Shown: positions 1 through 8,582 of the stretch, piece after piece
Numbering within the stretch: the first letter of the stretch is position 1
Layout of the letters: each line of letters starts with the position of its first letter
IMG/VR virus record: IMGVR_UViG_3300006802_000652
Span: 1 to 22,323 of that record
Strand: one strand, 5' to 3'
Source: a virus
Length of the DNA stretch: 22,323 nucleotides
Notes under the pieces: generated by a model
Seen by the model: the letters and a program-made list of their open reading frames with translations, nothing else
Told to the model about the DNA's origin: nothing
Databases searched by the model: none
Position numbers and translations under genes: made by a program

Positions 1-111
1 ACTGGCGGTGCTGGTAACGTAATACAGATTGGTTTTGAAACTGAGATTAGCAGCCAAGAGTTTAGTGTGCAACGGCTGGACATTTTTGTTAAGACAGGAA
101 GGATGATTTAA
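1..111 (+). CDS. C-terminal end of a structural (probably tail) protein, partial
   Basis: Frame 1 is open from the first base to a TAA at 109-111 and encodes the last 36 residues of a protein that begins upstream of the window. The visible part is beta-rich, with alternating polar and hydrophobic residues and an ending like IFVKTGRMI. It overlaps the next ATG by one base (TAATG), which suggests translational coupling. Its place just before a tail-fibre-like module and internal virion proteins suggests a tail or head-tail stabilisation protein, but too little is visible to name a family. Confidence 0.6.
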   Translation, partial: TGGAGNVIQIGFETEISSQEFSVQRLDIFVKTGRMI

Positions 112-326
112 TGTCTAACTATACCAAAACAGTGAACTTCGCTGCTAAAGACGCTTTGCCTAGCGGAGACACGGGAAAGATTGTTAAGGGTACTGAGATT
201 GACACGGAGTTTAACAACATTGCTACGGCTGTTGCTTCTAAGGCTAACACCACTGCTCCAACTTTTTCAGGAACTGTAACCATAACTACGCTTGATGGGG
301 CTACCATTAGCGGTGGCACTTACTAA
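111..326 (+). CDS. Short tail-fibre-type N-terminal module protein (71 aa)
   Basis: This is a 71-residue protein with an AGGAAGG ribosome site upstream. Its start (NFAAKDALPSGD, then KGTEIDTEFN) matches the pattern seen at the N-terminus of many phage tail-fibre or tail-spike proteins, where it is followed by long beta-helical repeats. Here the protein stops after a short Thr/Gly-rich stretch, so only the attachment-type module is present as a free protein. It may be a small virion adaptor or the remnant of a longer fibre; the stop is clean and the next gene starts 10 bp later, which favours a genuine short gene. The family resemblance is from memory of phage proteins. Confidence 0.6.
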   Translation: MSNYTKTVNFAAKDALPSGDTGKIVKGTEIDTEFNNIATAVASKANTTAPTFSGTVTITTLDGATISGGTY

Positions 327-335
327 GGAAACATT

Positions 336-1145
336 ATGGCTTTTGAATGGACACAATTAGTACCTATCGTTGGCGGTTTGCTAGGCGCTAGTGAAGCATC
401 TTCTGCTGCTGACCGAGCCGCTGCTGCAAACATTGAAGCTGCTAAGATTGCCTCTGACGCCGCTAAGTTCCGTCCTTACGCAATTAGCACTGGCTTCGGT
501 ACCTCATACTTTGACCCTTCTAAGAGTCAGGCAGGTTATGAGATTGACCCTCTGTTGGCGGCGTTTAGGGACAAGTTTTATGGCACTGGGGCACAGTTTT
601 TAGACCAATTACAAGTTGACCCTCAGGCGGCTGCACAGCAGTATTATCAAGAGCAGCAGGCTCTGATGGCTCCACAGCGTCAAGCAGAAGATATTGCCCT
701 ACGTCAACAACAACTACAGAGTGGGCGTATTGGGTTGGGTGTCAGTGGTCAGGCTTTGGGTGCTGGCGCTCCTGGTGTTATCAACCAAGGGCAGTACCAG
801 CGTGACCTAGCCCGTGCCCAAGCAGATGCTATGCTGGCTGCACAGAGCCGTGAACGTGCCCAGTCAGACATTGACCGACTAATTCAGCGTGGCACTGGGT
901 TGTTCCAAACTGGTCTTGGTGTTGAAGAACAAGCACTGCGTCCCCTTACCATTGGTGCTGACATTGGCTCACGTCAGGCTGTCTCAGGTGGTCAACAAGC
1001 CAATGCCCTGCTGCAAGGTGGTCTTGGGGCTGCTCAGGCTAACTTGGCAGGCGGCATCGGTGCTGCTAACGCGCTACTTGGTGGCGCTCAGGCATTTAGT
1101 GGGTTGTTTGCCCCTCAACGTAAAACTAGCATTTACGGTCAATAA
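336..1145 (+). CDS. Putative internal virion / DNA-ejection protein (269 aa)
   Basis: This 269-residue protein is rich in Ala, Gln and Gly. A hydrophobic N-terminal stretch (VPIVGGLLGA, about residues 9-18) is followed by a long helical region with many QQ and AQ pairs and a Gly/Ala-rich C-terminal third (about 215-255) built from AQANL / GGLGAA-type segments. That composition is typical of podovirus ejection proteins, which are packed in the capsid and released ahead of the DNA to form a channel. The start has AAGGAA upstream. It is the first of three consecutive genes with this character, in the T7 gp14-gp15-gp16 arrangement. The role is inferred from composition and order; no catalytic motif is visible. 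Confidence 0.5.
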   Translation: MAFEWTQLVPIVGGLLGASEASSAADRAAAANIEAAKIASDAAKFRPYAISTGFGTSYFDPSKSQAGYEIDPLLAAFRDKFYGTGAQFLDQLQVDPQAAAQQYYQEQQALMAPQRQAEDIALRQQQLQSGRIGLGVSGQALGAGAPGVINQGQYQRDLARAQADAMLAAQSRERAQSDIDRLIQRGTGLFQTGLGVEEQALRPLTIGADIGSRQAVSGGQQANALLQGGLGAAQANLAGGIGAANALLGGAQAFSGLFAPQRKTSIYGQ

Positions 1146-1154
1146 GGAATAAAC

Positions 1155-2414
1155 ATGGCTGACGGACTATTTTCATATCAAACTCCTGGGCAACTACAGC
1201 AAGAGTATCTCAGCAACCTAATTCAACCTGTAGGTGGTGGTAACTTGTACAGTCAATTGGTACAAACCATGTCCAACGCAGGACGGATGATGGGGTATGG
1301 TGCTGGTCGTATGTTTGGTGGTCAAGTGCCCGGTGAAGCAAAGAACGCAGCAATCCAAAGTGTGTTTGAGCAGGTTAAGGACATCCAAGACCCTGCACAG
1401 CAGTACACTGCGGCATCTCAGTTGTTCTTGAAAGCTGGCTTCCCTGACTTGGCTATGCAAGCACGTAAGACTGCACAAACTCAACAATTAACCGGTCTTC
1501 AATTAAAAGAAGCTGAACGTAAAGAAGCAGAAGCACAAGCAGCACAAGAAAAAAATAAAGCTAGAGAGGTGGCGCTTCAAGCGGCTTTTGCTAAGGGAGC
1601 GTCCGATAAAGAAATTTTATCAATATACACTCAATATGCTTCTCCTGATGTTGCTTTCAAAGGAATCAATGACCGTATAGCAAAACAACAAGCATTAGAG
1701 GCAAAAGCTGAAGAGACACGTCTAGCACGTGACGATAGACTAGAACGTATGGAGCAAGAACATCAAAATAGGCTTGTTTTATTACAAACTGCAAACGCTT
1801 CCCGTGAAGCAATAGCAGCAGAAAGCAGAAGGGGAAGAGAAGAAATAGCACGATGGAATATAGCATCTAGAGAGGCTACGGCAAAAGAACGTATTGCAGC
1901 TAACTTGCAACAAGCTAAATTGGTAGCAGAATTAAGAAATAAAAATATGCCAAAAGACGCGGCAGAAGCTGTTGCTAGTATTGATGCTATACAGGCAACT
2001 CAAGCAAACGGTATGCAATTGATTGCAAGAATTGATAAACCTGAAGTAAGTGAAGATGCCTTTACTAATTACAGTGCTGTTAAACATTGGATTAATGCAC
2101 AACGAGGAATAGCTACAGATGAATCTATTTTAGTTGAAGACGCTAGAACATGGATTAGAGAACAAGTAAACACTATTTTACAGGCTGCTAAAGGTGTGCA
2201 AACTGAAGGGGACGCACAACGAGCAGAGGGTATTATTGCTTTAACCACTGGTAAATTAACTAAAAAAGGTATGTTAAACGCTATACAGAAAGTTATTAAG
2301 TTTGGTAACGATGTTTCTAATAGACAAGATAGGTATGTGTTTAATCGAACAGGGCGTAATTACATTCCCACTGCGGCATCTACACCTCCTGACATTGCTG
2401 GTATTCGTAACTAG
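1155..2414 (+). CDS. Putative internal virion protein, coiled-coil (419 aa)
   Basis: The start is supported by AAGGAATAAAC before the ATG. After a Gly/Met-rich N-terminal segment (about residues 25-60), residues 110-270 are strongly helical and charged, dominated by A, E, K, R and Q, and should form a long coiled coil. The C-terminal part is more globular. There is no signal peptide or enzymatic motif. It lies between two other long virion-type genes and resembles the middle internal core/ejection protein of T7-like phages in position and composition. From about 1500 on the DNA becomes noticeably A-rich, matching the Lys/Glu/Ala content. Confidence 0.5.
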   Translation: MADGLFSYQTPGQLQQEYLSNLIQPVGGGNLYSQLVQTMSNAGRMMGYGAGRMFGGQVPGEAKNAAIQSVFEQVKDIQDPAQQYTAASQLFLKAGFPDLAMQARKTAQTQQLTGLQLKEAERKEAEAQAAQEKNKAREVALQAAFAKGASDKEILSIYTQYASPDVAFKGINDRIAKQQALEAKAEETRLARDDRLERMEQEHQNRLVLLQTANASREAIAAESRRGREEIARWNIASREATAKERIAANLQQAKLVAELRNKNMPKDAAEAVASIDAIQATQANGMQLIARIDKPEVSEDAFTNYSAVKHWINAQRGIATDESILVEDARTWIREQVNTILQAAKGVQTEGDAQRAEGIIALTTGKLTKKGMLNAIQKVIKFGNDVSNRQDRYVFNRTGRNYIPTAASTPPDIAGIRN

Positions 2415-2422
2415 GAATAGAC

Positions 2423-4690
2423 ATGGCATTAAACATTACACATATAAAAGAAAAATATCCTGAATATGCTAATATGTCTGATGACGATGCGGCTAAACAG
2501 ATACATAGCAAGTTCTATTCAGATATGCCTTATGAGAATTTTAAGGCTAAGATAGGAATGACTGCGCCTGTAGAAGCAACTACAGAGAAGCCTGCTGAAG
2601 CTGAAATGACCACTCTTGAGCGTATGGGACTTGCTCCCGGCGGCTACACTCCTGAAAGAGGGAGGGAGCAGATTCGTAGTCTAGTAGCACCACCTGTACA
2701 GATTGCAAAAGGAGCAGTTCTTGACCCATTAATAGGCGCTACACAGCTTTTTGGGCGTGTGGCTGAAGATGAAGAGGGTCAACAATCGTTTGATGAGTTT
2801 GTAAGATGGTATAAAAAGAACATTGAAAAAGTAACAGGTGAAGGGTTTTCAGCAGGCGAGTTGGCTGGTGCAATGGTTTCACCTATTAATAAAATATTTC
2901 CCGGCGGTGGAGTATCTACAAGTCTTCCTAAAACCATTGGTCGTAGTTCTGTTATGGGCGGCGCACAGGCAGTTTTACAGCCGGTAACATCAGATGACTT
3001 TTGGGCAGATAAACAACTTCAAGCAGGTATTGGTCTTGCGCTTGGAGGTGTTATTCCTTTAAGTGTTGTTGGTTTGGGTAAAATTAGCGATATTCTTTCT
3101 AATGTAAACTTAACCACTAGAGCAAAACAACTTGCTGTTTGGAAATATCTAAACGGTATGCTTGGTGAAAACCCAGGCGATGCTATAAATAAATTAAGGA
3201 ACGCACAAGAATTAGTAGCAGGAAGTAAACCTACAGCAGCAGAAGTGTTAGGTGAAACTCCAGCAGGTGTACGTATAGGCGCTGAACAAGCTAGACTTGC
3301 AGCTAAACCTGCTGTTGGAGCAGAGCCTTCACCAACATCATTAGAGTTTGCTCAGAGAGAAATGGAACAACAAGCTGCTCGTAGGGCTGCTTTAGAGCCT
3401 ATCGCTGCTCCAAGAGGTATGACTGTAGAAGGTTTAGAAGCAGGACGGGCAGCACAAACACAGGCGTTGCGCGACCAAGCACTAGCATCTGCTAACGTGT
3501 ATGGTGAAACTGCTCCAAGCATAGCACAGAAGGCAGCGCAGAACGAGAGGTTTGCTCAGCGCACTTTACAGGCTGAAGGAAAAGCCCTGACTGAAGAGGC
3601 TCAGGCTATAGAACGTGCTAACAACTGGTCTCCTGTTCCGGGTATGCCTCAGATTTCAGGACGTTATAGCCCTAATATGGAAAGGGCACTAGAGAATAAA
3701 CTAGCTGCTGGTGAAGCTAAAGAAGCAGGTGCTGTTTTAAAAGCAAACCGTGATTTCAGAGTGGCTCAACTTAAGAGTTTGAATGACGAGGGCTACTATC
3801 CTTTGCAACCACAGGGCGCTGTCAAAGAAATTAACACAATTATGAACTCTCCGGGTCTAAGGGCAAAAGATGATGTTGTGTCTGCTCTAAGTAAAGTTAA
3901 AGAAAAAATTACAGCTTTAACTGATGAGAATGGTTTTATCAATAGTCAAGATTTGTATGCAATCAGGCAAGATATTGGTAACGATATTAGAGTGGCTATG
4001 GGTGATAAAGCAACAGGTCAACAAAACTTGATTGCTAAACTAGAAAAGCAAATTCAAATACAAATGGATGCTGCTATTAACAAAGCCGCCGGTGATACCA
4101 CTTGGAGTCGTTACTTAAAAACTTATACCAAATACTCTGACAGAATAAATAGAATTAAACTAGGTAAGGCTTTTCAAGCTAAATTAACAAGTGCTGTTGG
4201 TATTGAACAGGCTGGTGCATTTGCAGAGGCTGTTAGAGATTCAGCACCACTTGTACAAGCAGCAACAGGTATACGTAGGGATGCTTCTCAAGTCCTGTCT
4301 ACAAAAGAAATGGACATTCTTAAGCGAGTACAGGCTGACTTAGCTAGGTCTGTTAAGGCAAAAGAAGTGGCAAACAGAATGAGCCAAAGAGCGCCTGAAA
4401 CAATTTCCCAACAGCGCATGGCTAATTGGTTAGATAGGGGTGTAACTATAGGTAAAGCGTTAATAGATGCACTACAGAGAGGCAACCAAGCTAAAGTGGA
4501 CGAACAGTTAACACGTTTAATGTTAAATCCACAAGAGATGGCTTCTTTCCTTGAAGTTATACCTAAGCAGAGTTTTCCACAACTTGTAGGTTCTATATTT
4601 AAGGTTGGGTCGCCAAAAGCAAGGTTAGCGTTTTACCAGCGATTTGGAGTTGGAGTAAGTGCAGAAACAGCAGAAGGCGCTGCTCAGTAA
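2423..4690 (+). CDS. Large putative internal virion protein (755 aa)
   Basis: This is the last and longest gene of the rightward virion cluster, with AGGAATAGAC before its ATG. Residues 1-45 (KEKYPEYANMSDDDAAKQIH then SDMPYENFKAKIG) form a short domain seen at the N-terminus of many phage internal-virion and virion-peptidase proteins. A Gly-rich hydrophobic stretch at about 197-220 could insert in a membrane, and the rest is mostly long Ala/Gln/Glu helices. It corresponds in position to T7 gp16, but at 755 residues it is about half that length and I see no transglycosylase motif. It ends just before a strong terminator. A DNA-ejection role is inferred. Confidence 0.5.
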   Translation: MALNITHIKEKYPEYANMSDDDAAKQIHSKFYSDMPYENFKAKIGMTAPVEATTEKPAEAEMTTLERMGLAPGGYTPERGREQIRSLVAPPVQIAKGAVLDPLIGATQLFGRVAEDEEGQQSFDEFVRWYKKNIEKVTGEGFSAGELAGAMVSPINKIFPGGGVSTSLPKTIGRSSVMGGAQAVLQPVTSDDFWADKQLQAGIGLALGGVIPLSVVGLGKISDILSNVNLTTRAKQLAVWKYLNGMLGENPGDAINKLRNAQELVAGSKPTAAEVLGETPAGVRIGAEQARLAAKPAVGAEPSPTSLEFAQREMEQQAARRAALEPIAAPRGMTVEGLEAGRAAQTQALRDQALASANVYGETAPSIAQKAAQNERFAQRTLQAEGKALTEEAQAIERANNWSPVPGMPQISGRYSPNMERALENKLAAGEAKEAGAVLKANRDFRVAQLKSLNDEGYYPLQPQGAVKEINTIMNSPGLRAKDDVVSALSKVKEKITALTDENGFINSQDLYAIRQDIGNDIRVAMGDKATGQQNLIAKLEKQIQIQMDAAINKAAGDTTWSRYLKTYTKYSDRINRIKLGKAFQAKLTSAVGIEQAGAFAEAVRDSAPLVQAATGIRRDASQVLSTKEMDILKRVQADLARSVKAKEVANRMSQRAPETISQQRMANWLDRGVTIGKALIDALQRGNQAKVDEQLTRLMLNPQEMASFLEVIPKQSFPQLVGSIFKVGSPKARLAFYQRFGVGVSAETAEGAAQ

Positions 4691-4727
4691 ACTAAAAAGG
4701 GGACTACTAAGTCCCCTTCTTTTTAGT
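4691..4727. terminator. Bidirectional Rho-independent terminator between convergent operons
   Basis: GGGGACT (4699-4705), loop ACTA and AGTCCCC (4710-4716) form the core hairpin. It is flanked by ACTAAAAA (4691-4698) and TTTTTAGT (4720-4727), so a T-run follows the stem on both strands. It sits between the end of the rightward virion genes and the end of the leftward replication operon, and the last leftward stop codon (4723-4725) lies inside it. Confidence 0.93.
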
Positions 4728-4926
4728 CAAAAATCTCCTCGTCTACTTCACCAAAGTCCCCTAGGTAGATGGCGAGTAGGGGAAGTCGGATAATAATGCC
4801 AACGAAAGCCGCCAGCGTCTTCTCCTCGTTCCCTTCCTCGTCCTCCACCCCGACAACGTGGATGATGTCCTCATTGTGTTCGATGTCAAAACCGAACCCG
4901 TTGCGGAAGTGAAAAACAATTCTCAT
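4723..4926 (-). CDS. Small hypothetical protein (67 aa), last gene of the leftward operon
   Basis: The chosen ATG at 4926 overlaps the TGA that ends the nrdJ reading frame (ATGA), typical coupling; an upstream ATG at 4953 would overlap nrdJ further and is less likely. The protein begins with beta-type residues (MRIVFHF), has an acidic middle (VEDEEGNEE), a hydrophobic segment FVGIIIRLPLLAIYLG that could be a buried strand pair or short membrane segment, and an acidic tail. No family is recognised. Its start is coupled to translation of the nrdJ 3' end, so the TAA inside nrdJ could lower its expression. Confidence 0.6.
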   Translation of the reverse strand: MRIVFHFRNGFGFDIEHNEDIIHVVGVEDEEGNEEKTLAAFVGIIIRLPLLAIYLGDFGEVDEEIFD

Positions 4927-5312
4927 CGGATGGGACACGCGCCGGTTGCACACTCATCTTCATCAAGACCAATAGTAGCCTCGTCAATCTGAGTGATTAG
5001 CGTGGTAGATGCCACCATCTTGTCATACTCCTCCTTGGTGATTTCCTCCAGAGGTGCTTGCTTAAAGCCATGCTCAGAGTGCAGAAGGAACGACAAACTC
5101 TTGTGGTTGTTCTTGTAGAACTTCTTCAGATACTTACGAATCTCAGGTAGTTCTTCCTTACGGTAGTAGATGGTGCAGGACACGCTGTTGTCGCTCCAGT
5201 CCTTCTGTAGCCGTTTAACAACCTCCAACTGGTCAATGGCAGTCATCTCAGCAGCCAACCGTGTCCCTTCGGGGAAGGCAAATGGGAATGACACCACAAC
5301 CGTGCTATGGTC
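4923..5312 (-). pseudogene. nrdJ: C-terminal part of NrdJ, separated from the main ORF by an in-frame TAA
   Basis: This stretch continues nrdJ in the same reading frame after the TAA at 5313-5315: NFDGS, stop, DHSTVVVSFPF. It encodes about 129 residues, including conserved class II C-terminal features and the tail ECATGACPIR with the two re-reduction cysteines (C-x4-C). I see no good ribosome site near the internal GTG at 5297 or the later in-frame ATG, so independent translation is doubtful. One base change (GAA to TAA, for example) would explain it. It could be a nonsense mutation, an assembly error, or stop-codon readthrough. Without this tail the enzyme could not be re-reduced normally. 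Confidence 0.8.
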
Positions 5313-6830
5313 TTAAGAGCCATCAAAGTTCATCTGATACTCCACTGGATACCCGTTCTGACGGCACACGTCCACCAAGGCATGATTTGAGGCTATACGG
5401 ATACGACGAATCATGTACTGGCTGTAGCCCGGATGTGCCCCCGGAGTGACTCCTGGGAGCAACGAGAGGGTTCCTGAAGGCTTAACAGTCGTTAGTTTGA
5501 TGGATTTGTTGAACTCATGCTTAGCACTGTACCACTCGTCATAAGTACGCAACTTTTTATACGCCTCTTCCAGCCAGCCCTTCTGCTCCTCGCTTGCCTG
5601 TAGGTAGCCAGTCACACCGATGCCCATACGCATATTCTTATGGACAATCTCTTCGGTTTCAGGAAGGTGGCAGGGCAGGTTCAGGCTGTGCTTGTTGATG
5701 CGGTATAGCAACGTGGCAATGTCCACAAACTCCTTGAACGAGGTGACGTTGGGCAGGTAGATTTCTGCCAAGCAGCACGTCTCGAAGTTTGCTAGACTTT
5801 GTTCAGCACAGGGGTTGTAGCCTTGTACGTCAGGGTCAGGGTAGCGAGTATCCCCAAGTCGCCCTTCCTTGCGTGACAGGCGCAGGTTAATCAAACCGTA
5901 GGGTTCACCCTTGCCCTCGTAGCCGTCCCAGAAGTACTCGTGCAGGTCGTTAATGTCGTTGCACACAACGCTGTTGTTGGACATAGCGCGCCAGCTAGGG
6001 ATGTTGCCCATGTCCCAGCGTTTAGCCAACAAATACTCCACATCATCAGGGTCACCAATGGCAATCTGTGCTGAACGGCGTACATTACCAGCCACCACAA
6101 TGGAGCCAATGGTGTTCATGATGTCTAGAGCATCCACCGGGCGTATCTTTTTACCCGCTCTTTTCGTGAGTACATCACTGATTTGGTCAATTCCTTGGCA
6201 AAGTATTTCAGCCCCTGAAGCAGTGCCACCGAAGCCCTTGATAGGCGCTCCCTTACCACGGATATTAATTGTGCTGTAGGAGAAGCTGCCGGGTTTATCT
6301 GAAAGGAATGCGGCTTTAAGAGTTTTGCCGAGTAGCTTAACCCACCCCTCCCGACTGTCAGGAACAATAAAATCAGCGTCAGTAGTGTCAAGCCGCTGAG
6401 GGCTAGTAAAGTGTAAATTAACAACAGGCAATTTGTCAACGTTCTTACGCTGAATATTGTATCCAACTCCGCTCCCCAACATCAATAAATCCATAGCCCA
6501 AGTGAATGGACGCACTGGGTCATCCACCACTGTAAACGCACAGTTCTGTAGCGAGGCAAGACCAAGGCGGTCAACAGTAGAAGTACCTAGCTGCCACAGA
6601 AAGCGCCCTGCGACAGTTCCTTTGAGTTCCAGTAGGTATTGTTCTAGTCGTGCTTGCTCTTCTGCGTCAAAGCCACAACCAAGTTGGTCATTAGCAGCCT
6701 TGACAACCCTCCCTACCGTGTCTTTGAATTCTTCTGTCGCACTGTTAGCATCACCTTCGTCAAGCCTCCGTGCATAGGTGCGCTTGTAAGTGATGTAGCC
6801 AATGCTTGACCACGGTGTTTCAATTGTCAT
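5313..6830 (-). CDS. nrdJ: Adenosylcobalamin-dependent class II ribonucleotide reductase, main part
   Basis: NrdJ reduces ribonucleotides to deoxyribonucleotides using a B12-derived radical and needs no second subunit. This ORF gives about 505 residues starting at the ATG at 6830, which has AGGAG 7 nt upstream; the TTG one codon earlier is less likely. Visible features are the first redox Cys in LQNCAFTVVDD (about 97), the NPCAEQ motif with radical Cys and catalytic Glu (about 341-343), and the partner Cys in ETCCLAE (about 352-353). The reading frame stops at TAA 5313-5315 and continues in frame to 4923, for a total of about 635 codons counting the stop position, close to other phage NrdJ. 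With ThyX it would supply dNTPs for replication. Confidence 0.93.
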   Translation of the reverse strand: MTIETPWSSIGYITYKRTYARRLDEGDANSATEEFKDTVGRVVKAANDQLGCGFDAEEQARLEQYLLELKGTVAGRFLWQLGTSTVDRLGLASLQNCAFTVVDDPVRPFTWAMDLLMLGSGVGYNIQRKNVDKLPVVNLHFTSPQRLDTTDADFIVPDSREGWVKLLGKTLKAAFLSDKPGSFSYSTINIRGKGAPIKGFGGTASGAEILCQGIDQISDVLTKRAGKKIRPVDALDIMNTIGSIVVAGNVRRSAQIAIGDPDDVEYLLAKRWDMGNIPSWRAMSNNSVVCNDINDLHEYFWDGYEGKGEPYGLINLRLSRKEGRLGDTRYPDPDVQGYNPCAEQSLANFETCCLAEIYLPNVTSFKEFVDIATLLYRINKHSLNLPCHLPETEEIVHKNMRMGIGVTGYLQASEEQKGWLEEAYKKLRTYDEWYSAKHEFNKSIKLTTVKPSGTLSLLPGVTPGAHPGYSQYMIRRIRIASNHALVDVCRQNGYPVEYQMNFDGS

Positions 6831-6981
6831 CAATTTCTCCTTCTAGTTTATCGAACTTATCTTCAATCACATCCATAAAAGCATTAACAATGTCCGAACT
6901 GTTCAGATTCAACACCTCGACAAGTGTTATTTCATCCAGCCGTTTTAGTTTTTCTGCTAGTTCTAGTATTGTTAGTGCCAT
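6820..6981 (-). CDS. Small conserved phage-type protein (53 aa)
   Basis: An ATG at 6981 opens a 53-codon frame ending with TGA at 6820-6822, overlapping the nrdJ start downstream and the phosphoesterase end upstream. The sequence is a short amphipathic Leu/Glu-rich helix pair (LELAEKLKRLDEITLVEVLN, then IVNAFMDVIED) with an acidic tail. Small proteins of this kind (LAEKL, then LDE, LVEVL, ending in acidic residues) recur in replication operons of marine and freshwater podoviruses. The function is unknown. The AGGAG used by nrdJ lies within its 3' end. Confidence 0.72.
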   Translation of the reverse strand: MALTILELAEKLKRLDEITLVEVLNLNSSDIVNAFMDVIEDKFDKLEGEIDDN

Positions 6982-7735
6982 AGGCTTCCTTCAAATAATG
7001 AATAGATATGGGCATCTCATCAAAAGCACCATTCACCACTTCATTCAGCATCCACACGCCCGACCAGCTACCGTTGGTTTGTGGGTTTAGATAGGATTCG
7101 TCATGCTGGTAGTAAATGCCACCAAAGATGCCAGTAACACGAGTGCCATCTGCTTTCCTGCTGTACGCTATTGCCCTGTCTTGGACGTGTCCCATAACAC
7201 AACTCATGTGCTTTTTAGCAAGTAACAGGTTAGGCGAAGAAACGGGACGCCCCATCACACCACTGGTGAAGTAGTGAGAATAAGCAATCCCGTCTATAAC
7301 TACCACTTCTAGGAAGTCATAAACCTCCCAGCCGTGTTTCTTTAAGTTGAAGTCATGAAAGCCAATCAACCCGTCCAGTTTCCTGTCACTGTTGATAGCC
7401 CGTAACACCCTCTCCTCGTGGTTGCCCATCAGGAACACTAGGCGGGGGTTCCATGCTTTTAACTTCCTACGCTTGCGGCGTTCAATCTCAGCCGTCACAG
7501 GAGCCATGAAAGCGTCCATAGCAGCGTTACCTGCCTTAACGTCCTCCATGTACGTCCTGCCCTCAAAAGCCTTCTTACCGACATCGTAAACAGACAGAGA
7601 GGGCATATCCCAGTGGTCGCCCAAATGGACAATCACTTCAGGACATTTGTCTGCTGCATACTTCCCCGCCCACTCCATGTGTTCATGGTTGTTACCGGGT
7701 TTGCACTGGGTGTCAGGAATTACTAAATGTCTCAT
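6932..7735 (-). CDS. Calcineurin-like metallophosphoesterase (267 aa)
   Basis: The metal-binding motifs of the calcineurin-like superfamily appear in order: DTQ (8-10), GDHWD (39-43), GNHEER (104-109), a histidine in YSHYF and GHVQD in the last third. Such enzymes hydrolyse phosphodiester or phosphomonoester bonds with a two-metal centre; relatives include SbcD/Mre11-type nucleases and small phosphatases. At 267 residues it is a single-domain enzyme without the SbcD capping domain. AGGAG lies 7 nt before the ATG, inside the end of the upstream gene. Its place between thyX and nrdJ suggests a role in DNA or nucleotide metabolism, but the substrate cannot be told from the sequence. Confidence 0.82.
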   Translation of the reverse strand: MRHLVIPDTQCKPGNNHEHMEWAGKYAADKCPEVIVHLGDHWDMPSLSVYDVGKKAFEGRTYMEDVKAGNAAMDAFMAPVTAEIERRKRRKLKAWNPRLVFLMGNHEERVLRAINSDRKLDGLIGFHDFNLKKHGWEVYDFLEVVVIDGIAYSHYFTSGVMGRPVSSPNLLLAKKHMSCVMGHVQDRAIAYSRKADGTRVTGIFGGIYYQHDESYLNPQTNGSWSGVWMLNEVVNGAFDEMPISIHYLKEAYGTNNTRTSRKTKTAG

Positions 7736-7952
7736 TCTGCTTCTCCTGCACGAGTTCTAGCCCTTCTTCAACACGAGCCACTACGCCATGATAGCCAGTG
7801 CTTTCTAGGAAGGTACAAAACTCTAAAAGGACACTGTGCCAGCGGATGCCATCAGGAAAGAAGCAAGCGTGGTCAATGTCCTTGCGTGGGAAGAAGCGGT
7901 CAACACTTTCAACCTCTTCGTCAGTGGTGTAACCAAACCGATAAGTCTGCAT
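7713..7952 (-). CDS. Hypothetical protein (79 aa)
   Basis: A 79-codon ORF starts at an ATG preceded by AGGAG 8 nt upstream, immediately after the thyX stop, and its 3' end overlaps the metallophosphoesterase start by 23 bp. The protein has mixed composition with several aromatic residues (YRFGYTT, RFFPR, CFFPDGIRWH) and a Glu-rich C-terminus. I do not recognise the family. The tight packing and good ribosome site make it a real gene. Confidence 0.7.
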   Translation of the reverse strand: MQTYRFGYTTDEEVESVDRFFPRKDIDHACFFPDGIRWHSVLLEFCTFLESTGYHGVVARVEEGLELVQEKQNETFSNS

Positions 7953-7955
7953 TGT

Positions 7956-8582
7956 TCATTCTCCTTTTTTGGTGAACAAAAGCGGGAAGTTCAATTGTAA
8001 CACAGAACGGCACTCTTCTGCAACCTCTCTGTGTTCTTTTTGTGTAGATGGGTCAGTACGGACGTCAATGTAGTGTAGCCATGAACGAATACTACCAGTC
8101 ATGTACATCCTACTGGTGGTTAGCCCCTCGGGTAGCAGCTTACGCGCCACCTCCTTAGCTATCCCATGCTCCAGTGCCCGTTCATAGACAAACCGACACT
8201 CCTTCAGCACCCTCTCCTGCATCTGACGCCACCACTCTTGCTGGTTCTTGTCGTTGATGGGGAGACTGTTCTGTCGGTTCTTATCATCCTGTGCCCTAGC
8301 CTCTGAAAACTCGTAGCCATCTGCCACTGCATATCGTTGGCTAAACTCTTGGAAGCTGAAACTACGATGCCGTAAGATTTGACGTGCAATATCTCGTGTT
8401 GTTTCAATCTCCAAACAGGCGTGTACCATCTCAAAAGGACTCCAATGCTTGTTACGCATCAAATATCCAATCAACTTCTCGTGTGGCGCATCAATCACTT
8501 GGTTGGCGGGATTACTTACCCGTGCCATGTAAGCAATGAGGCGTTCTCCATCAGGGGTTGACCATATTTCTCGTACTTTCAC
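7956..8582 (-). CDS. thyX: Flavin-dependent thymidylate synthase ThyX (208 aa)
   Basis: ThyX makes dTMP from dUMP using methylene-tetrahydrofolate, with FAD and a reduced pyridine nucleotide. The signature RHRSFSFQEFSQRY (residues 71-84) fits the ThyX motif RHR-x-x-S-x-N/Q-E-x-S-x-R-Y, and HWSPFEMV (46-53) is the conserved upstream block that contacts FAD. The C-terminal EGLTTSRMYMTGSIRSWLHY matches the substrate-binding region. The length of 208 residues is normal. The start is GTG at 8582, overlapping the upstream stop as GTGA. Together with nrdJ it lets the phage make dNTPs in a host that may lack ThyA or shut down synthesis. Confidence 0.97.
   Translation of the reverse strand: MKVREIWSTPDGERLIAYMARVSNPANQVIDAPHEKLIGYLMRNKHWSPFEMVHACLEIETTRDIARQILRHRSFSFQEFSQRYAVADGYEFSEARAQDDKNRQNSLPINDKNQQEWWRQMQERVLKECRFVYERALEHGIAKEVARKLLPEGLTTSRMYMTGSIRSWLHYIDVRTDPSTQKEHREVAEECRSVLQLNFPLLFTKKGE
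7994..8023 (-). promoter_or_regulatory. Possible sigma-70-type promoter inside thyX
   Basis: On the minus strand TTGCAG (8023-8018) is followed after 18 nt by TACAAT (7999-7994), preceded by TG at the extended -10 position (TGTTACAAT). It would serve the genes downstream of thyX. It lies in coding sequence, so chance is a real possibility, but the 11-mer TGTTACAATTG recurs exactly at the 16300 promoter candidate. Confidence 0.28.

Noticed and set aside
5298-5330. Intron or intein remnant between the two nrdJ parts
   Set aside because: The frame continues with no extra sequence; only the single stop codon separates conserved residues.
4923-6830. Global stop-codon reassignment (TAA read as an amino acid)
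   Set aside because: Several neighbouring genes end normally with TAA at well-placed overlaps, and only nrdJ has an internal TAA.
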